Shown: positions 5,931 to 8,827 of the stretch, piece after piece
Layout of the letters: each line of letters starts with the position of its first letter
How positions within the stretch are numbered: the stretch's first letter is position 1
NCBI GenBank assembly: GCA_022711195.1
Contig: JAKLFN010000084.1
Coordinates: forward strand, 1 to 8,827
Origin: Bacteroidota bacterium
GTDB taxonomy: Bacteria; Bacteroidota; Bacteroidia; Bacteroidales; VadinHA17
Reading direction: 5' to 3'
DNA: 8,827 nt
Notes under the pieces: model-generated
What the model was told of the DNA's origin: nothing
What the model saw: only the letters and a program-made list of their open reading frames with translations
Database searches by the model: none
Made by a program: the position numbers and the translations under genes

Positions 5931-8827
5931 TCAGTTTCCCGTGCCGAATTCAACATCCATTTCAACACCGGCAATTTTCCTTTTCAACTCTTCGAGCTTC
6001 TGTTCCTGTAGCACCTTTTTATAATCGTATGGTATTACTTTAATGAATAACTGCAGATAATGGTCTATATCATCCAGTATCATCTTTGCTTTCCGGCTTC
6101 CTGTCAACGAATAGTGACGTGAAATTAATCCTGTCAGTTCTCTTATATCGCTGATGTCTTCAACAAGAGAGAGCTCCACCATCCCCATATTGCAGTAATA
6201 GTCGAAGTTGCCTGTTTCGTTAAGGACATACGCTGTTCCTCCGCTCATTCCTGCAGCAAAATTGCTTCCTGTTCCTCCCAGTACAACAATTTTCCCTCCG
6301 GTCATATATTCACAGCAATGGTTTCCGACTCCTTCAACAACCGCCGTGGCTCCGCTGTTACGAACGCCAAAGCGCTCTCCTGCTATTCCCGAGATAAATA
6401 TCTCACCGCTTGTTGCACCATATAGCACAGTATTGCCGATAATTATGTTTTTATCGGATTCGAAAGAGGAACCCGGAGGCGGCAGAACAATTATCCTGCC
6501 TCCCGAGAGACCTTTGCCAAGGTAATCATTTGCATCACCCTCAAGTCGCAGTTCAATACCAGGTACAAGAAACGCCCCGAAACTTTGTCCTGCAGAACCC
6601 GTGAAACGGCATTTTATTGTTCCGTCAGGTAATCCGGCAGAGCCATAAATGGTGGCAATCTTCCCTGACATCAAGGCTCCTGTAGTGCGGTCAGTATTCC
6701 TGATCTGGCGGCTTATCTCTACCGGTTGTTTATCGCGGATGGCTGTTTCTGCCTCTTGAATCACGCCGAGGTCGAGAACTTTGCCAGGTTTTTCTTCCTG
6801 TTTCTCGATACAATGAAGAGGATGTATCATATAATCTGCAGGCAGATTGAGAAAAGAGGAGAGGTCAATATTTTTTGTTTTCCAGTGATCGGCATCTGAA
6901 TTACGTTCGAGAAGGTCAAAGCGGCCGATAATCTCATTAAGGCTTCTAAAACCCATTGAAGCCAGTTGTTCGCGTACGTCTTCTGCCAGGAAACGGAAGT
7001 AATTTACAAGGTGTTCCGAACGGCCCAGGAAATGTTTCCGTAGCTCAGGATTTTGTGTTGCCACTCCAACCGGACAAGTGTTTAAATGACATTTGCGCAT
7101 CATAACACATCCCATAACGACAAGAGCAGCTGTCGAGAATCCATATTCCTCGGCTCCCAGAAGTGCCATCATAACTATATCCCATCCTGTTTTTAGCTGC
7201 CCGTCGGCCTGCAGCATAACCCTGCGTCTCAGATTGTTCATAACGAGTGTTTGCTGCGTCTCCGCCAGGCCCAGTTCAACTGGCAGTCCTGCATGCTTTA
7301 CCGATGAGGCCGGGCTTGCTCCCGTACCTCCTTCATAACCGCTTATTGTGATAAGGTCGGCGCCTGCTTTTGTTACGCCGGCAGCAATAGTTCCGACACC
7401 GCTTTCAGAAACAAGCTTAACACTTATCCTGGCCGAAGGATTGACATTTTTAAGGTCAAATATCAGCTGTGAAAGGTCTTCGATGGAATATATATCATGA
7501 TGAGGAGGAGGAGAGATCAGAGTTATACCTGGTATAGAGTATCTTGTCCGTGCTATTATTTTATCAACTTTATGTCCGGGTAATTGTCCTCCCTCGCCGG
7601 GTTTTGCACCCTGTGCGATCTTTATCTGTATCTCATCGGCATTTACAAGATACTCAGCGGTTACACCGAACCGGCCGCTGGCGACCTGCTTGATTGCACT
7701 TCGCGTGCTGAGGCCGTCTTCCCTTACCCTGAACCTTTCTGGATCTTCACCGCCTTCACCGGTATTACTTCTTCCCCCGATCTTGTTCATTGCTATTGCC
7801 AGTGTTTCATGTGCCTCACGGCTGATGGATCCATACGACATCGCTCCGGTAACAAATCTTTTCATGATCTCTTCCGCAGGCTCTACCTCTTCAGTAGGAA
7901 TAGGATTCTTGCGGATTTTCAGCAGGCCTCTTATAAAACCAGGGCTTGCTGAATCCTTATTTACCAGGCGACAAAATTCCCTGAATTTCTCACGGTCATT
8001 GGTTCTTGTGCTCCACTGAAGCAGAGAAATAGTTTCCGGATTCCACGCATGATGTTCACCGTGTTTCCTGTATGAATAGACACCTTCAGTCAATATTTCA
8101 GGTTGCTGTTCCGCAATGAATGCCTTCCTGTGTGGGATAAGAACTTCTTCAGCAATCTCAGGCATTCCAATACCGCCGATCCTTGATATGGTCCCTGCGA
8201 AGTACTTATTTATTATTGAGGAATGAATACCAACAGCTTCGAAAATCTGCGACGACCGGTAGCTCCTCAGGGTACTTATCCCCATTTTCGACATTATCTT
8301 GAGTATCCCCTTGTTTATCGAATTGATATAATTGGCTTCCGCAGTATGGTAATCGAGCTGTATAGCCTTGTCTTTCACCAGTTTATCGATAACTGCAAAG
8401 CTCATGTATGGATTTATTATGCTCGCTCCATATCCGAACAGCAATGCAAAATGCATGACCTCACGTGGTTCGGCGCTTTCAACAACAATGTCGATCTGCA
8501 TCCTTTTGCGTTTTGCGATAAGGTGATGATGAACGGCTGAGACTGCGAGAAGTGAAGGTATCGGTGCTATCTCCCTGCTGATACCCCTGTCGGACAATAT
8601 GATGTAATTTTTTCCTTCATCAACAGCCCTTTCGGCATCGAGGCAAAGCTTGTCTAGGGCCTCCTGCAGCCCTTCAGCTCCCTGTTCCACATTGAACAAC
8701 AACCTGAGGTTCGCGGCAGAAAATCCTTTCCACCGGAGATTCCTGACTACTTCGAAATATGTATTCGAAATGACCGGATTGCGGAATCTTACCATCTTTA
8801 CATGGTCGGGAGATGTGTCGAGAAGAT
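5931..8827 (-). CDS. gltB: Glutamate synthase, large (alpha) subunit, N-terminal part outside window
   Basis: The frame is open to the window edge. The Met at 8795 is internal, because ten family-like residues (LLDTSPDHVK) precede it. About 964 residues are visible; bacterial GltB has roughly 1,500, so the N-terminal amidotransferase domain that releases ammonia from glutamine is not seen. Numbering from that Met, the central domain spans about 1-250 ('ILSDRGISREIAPIPSLLAV' at 66-85, 'GYGASIINPY' at 121-130). The FMN-binding synthase barrel spans about 300-650 ('GAMSYGSISREAHETLA', 'GGRSNTGEGGE', 'GAKPGEGGQLPGHKV', 'SGYEGGTGASP'). The [3Fe-4S] cysteines are C563, C569 and C574 in 'CVMMRKCHLNTCPVG'. 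The C-terminal GXGXG beta-helix spans about 690-880 with repeats such as 'GGRIIVLPPPGS', 'GNTVLYGATSGEIFISG' and 'GGKIVVLGGTGSNFAAGMSGG'. No frameshift or missing catalytic residue is seen in the visible part. The promoter for gltBD is outside the window. Confidence 0.97.
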   Translation of the reverse strand, partial: LLDTSPDHVKMVRFRNPVISNTYFEVVRNLRWKGFSAANLRLLFNVEQGAEGLQEALDKLCLDAERAVDEGKNYIILSDRGISREIAPIPSLLAVSAVHHHLIAKRKRMQIDIVVESAEPREVMHFALLFGYGASIINPYMSFAVIDKLVKDKAIQLDYHTAEANYINSINKGILKIMSKMGISTLRSYRSSQIFEAVGIHSSIINKYFAGTISRIGGIGMPEIAEEVLIPHRKAFIAEQQPEILTEGVYSYRKHGEHHAWNPETISLLQWSTRTNDREKFREFCRLVNKDSASPGFIRGLLKIRKNPIPTEEVEPAEEIMKRFVTGAMSYGSISREAHETLAIAMNKIGGRSNTGEGGEDPERFRVREDGLSTRSAIKQVASGRFGVTAEYLVNADEIQIKIAQGAKPGEGGQLPGHKVDKIIARTRYSIPGITLISPPPHHDIYSIEDLSQLIFDLKNVNPSARISVKLVSESGVGTIAAGVTKAGADLITISGYEGGTGASPASSVKHAGLPVELGLAETQQTLVMNNLRRRVMLQADGQLKTGWDIVMMALLGAEEYGFSTAALVVMGCVMMRKCHLNTCPVGVATQNPELRKHFLGRSEHLVNYFRFLAEDVREQLASMGFRSLNEIIGRFDLLERNSDADHWKTKNIDLSSFLNLPADYMIHPLHCIEKQEEKPGKVLDLGVIQEAETAIRDKQPVEISRQIRNTDRTTGALMSGKIATIYGSAGLPDGTIKCRFTGSAGQSFGAFLVPGIELRLEGDANDYLGKGLSGGRIIVLPPPGSSFESDKNIIIGNTVLYGATSGEIFISGIAGERFGVRNSGATAVVEGVGNHCCEYMTGGKIVVLGGTGSNFAAGMSGGTAYVLNETGNFDYYCNMGMVELSLVEDISDIRELTGLISRHYSLTGSRKAKMILDDIDHYLQLFIKVIPYDYKKVLQEQKLEELKRKIAGVEMDVEFGTGN

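Noticed and set aside
8793..8795. ATG at 8795 as the start of gltB
   Set aside because: The frame stays open upstream to the window edge and encodes family-like residues, and the fragment lacks the N-terminal amidotransferase domain. This Met is internal to a longer gene.

Overview
The window looks like a chromosomal segment of a Bacteroidota bacterium, probably Bacteroidales or Marinilabiliales-like (the order is inference). The grounds are SusC/RagA-type 'DE(V/L)(V/I)VTGYG' motifs, a carboxypeptidase-regulatory-like domain at the N-terminus of an exported protein, a TonB-C domain carried on an anti-sigma-like membrane protein, A/T-rich leaders without clear Shine-Dalgarno sites, and moderate base composition. 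Five genes are supported. Two of them run off the window edges.

Left block (1-2444, all minus strand): an ECF sigma factor (1878-2444) overlaps by 4 bases (ATGA) a single-pass membrane protein (859-1881). That protein has a cytoplasmic anti-sigma-like N-terminus, a long charged linker, a SusC-type motif and a C-terminal TonB-C domain. Eighteen bases further downstream begins an exported glycoside-hydrolase-like protein whose C-terminus lies beyond base 1. The three probably form one transcript.

Centre (2445-4396): a 98-bp divergent spacer separates the sigma factor from a plus-strand gene for an exported 617-residue YfbK-type von Willebrand A protein with a complete MIDAS and an N-terminal carboxypeptidase-regulatory-like domain ending in the same SusC-type motif.

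Right block (4478-8827, minus strand): gltD (complete) and gltB (N-terminal part outside the window) encode the small and large subunits of glutamate synthase. They face the vWA gene. The 81-bp convergent gap is filled almost edge to edge by a symmetric hairpin element made of three CGCAGA and three TCTGCG hexamers on one axis.

The gltBD block is housekeeping nitrogen assimilation. The most interesting part is the sigma / anti-sigma-TonB-C / vWA cluster. The membrane regulator and the exported vWA protein carry near-identical TonB-box-like motifs although neither is an outer-membrane transporter. This suggests, as a hypothesis only, a trans-envelope signalling pair in which the regulator's TonB-C domain binds a TonB-box-like strand.
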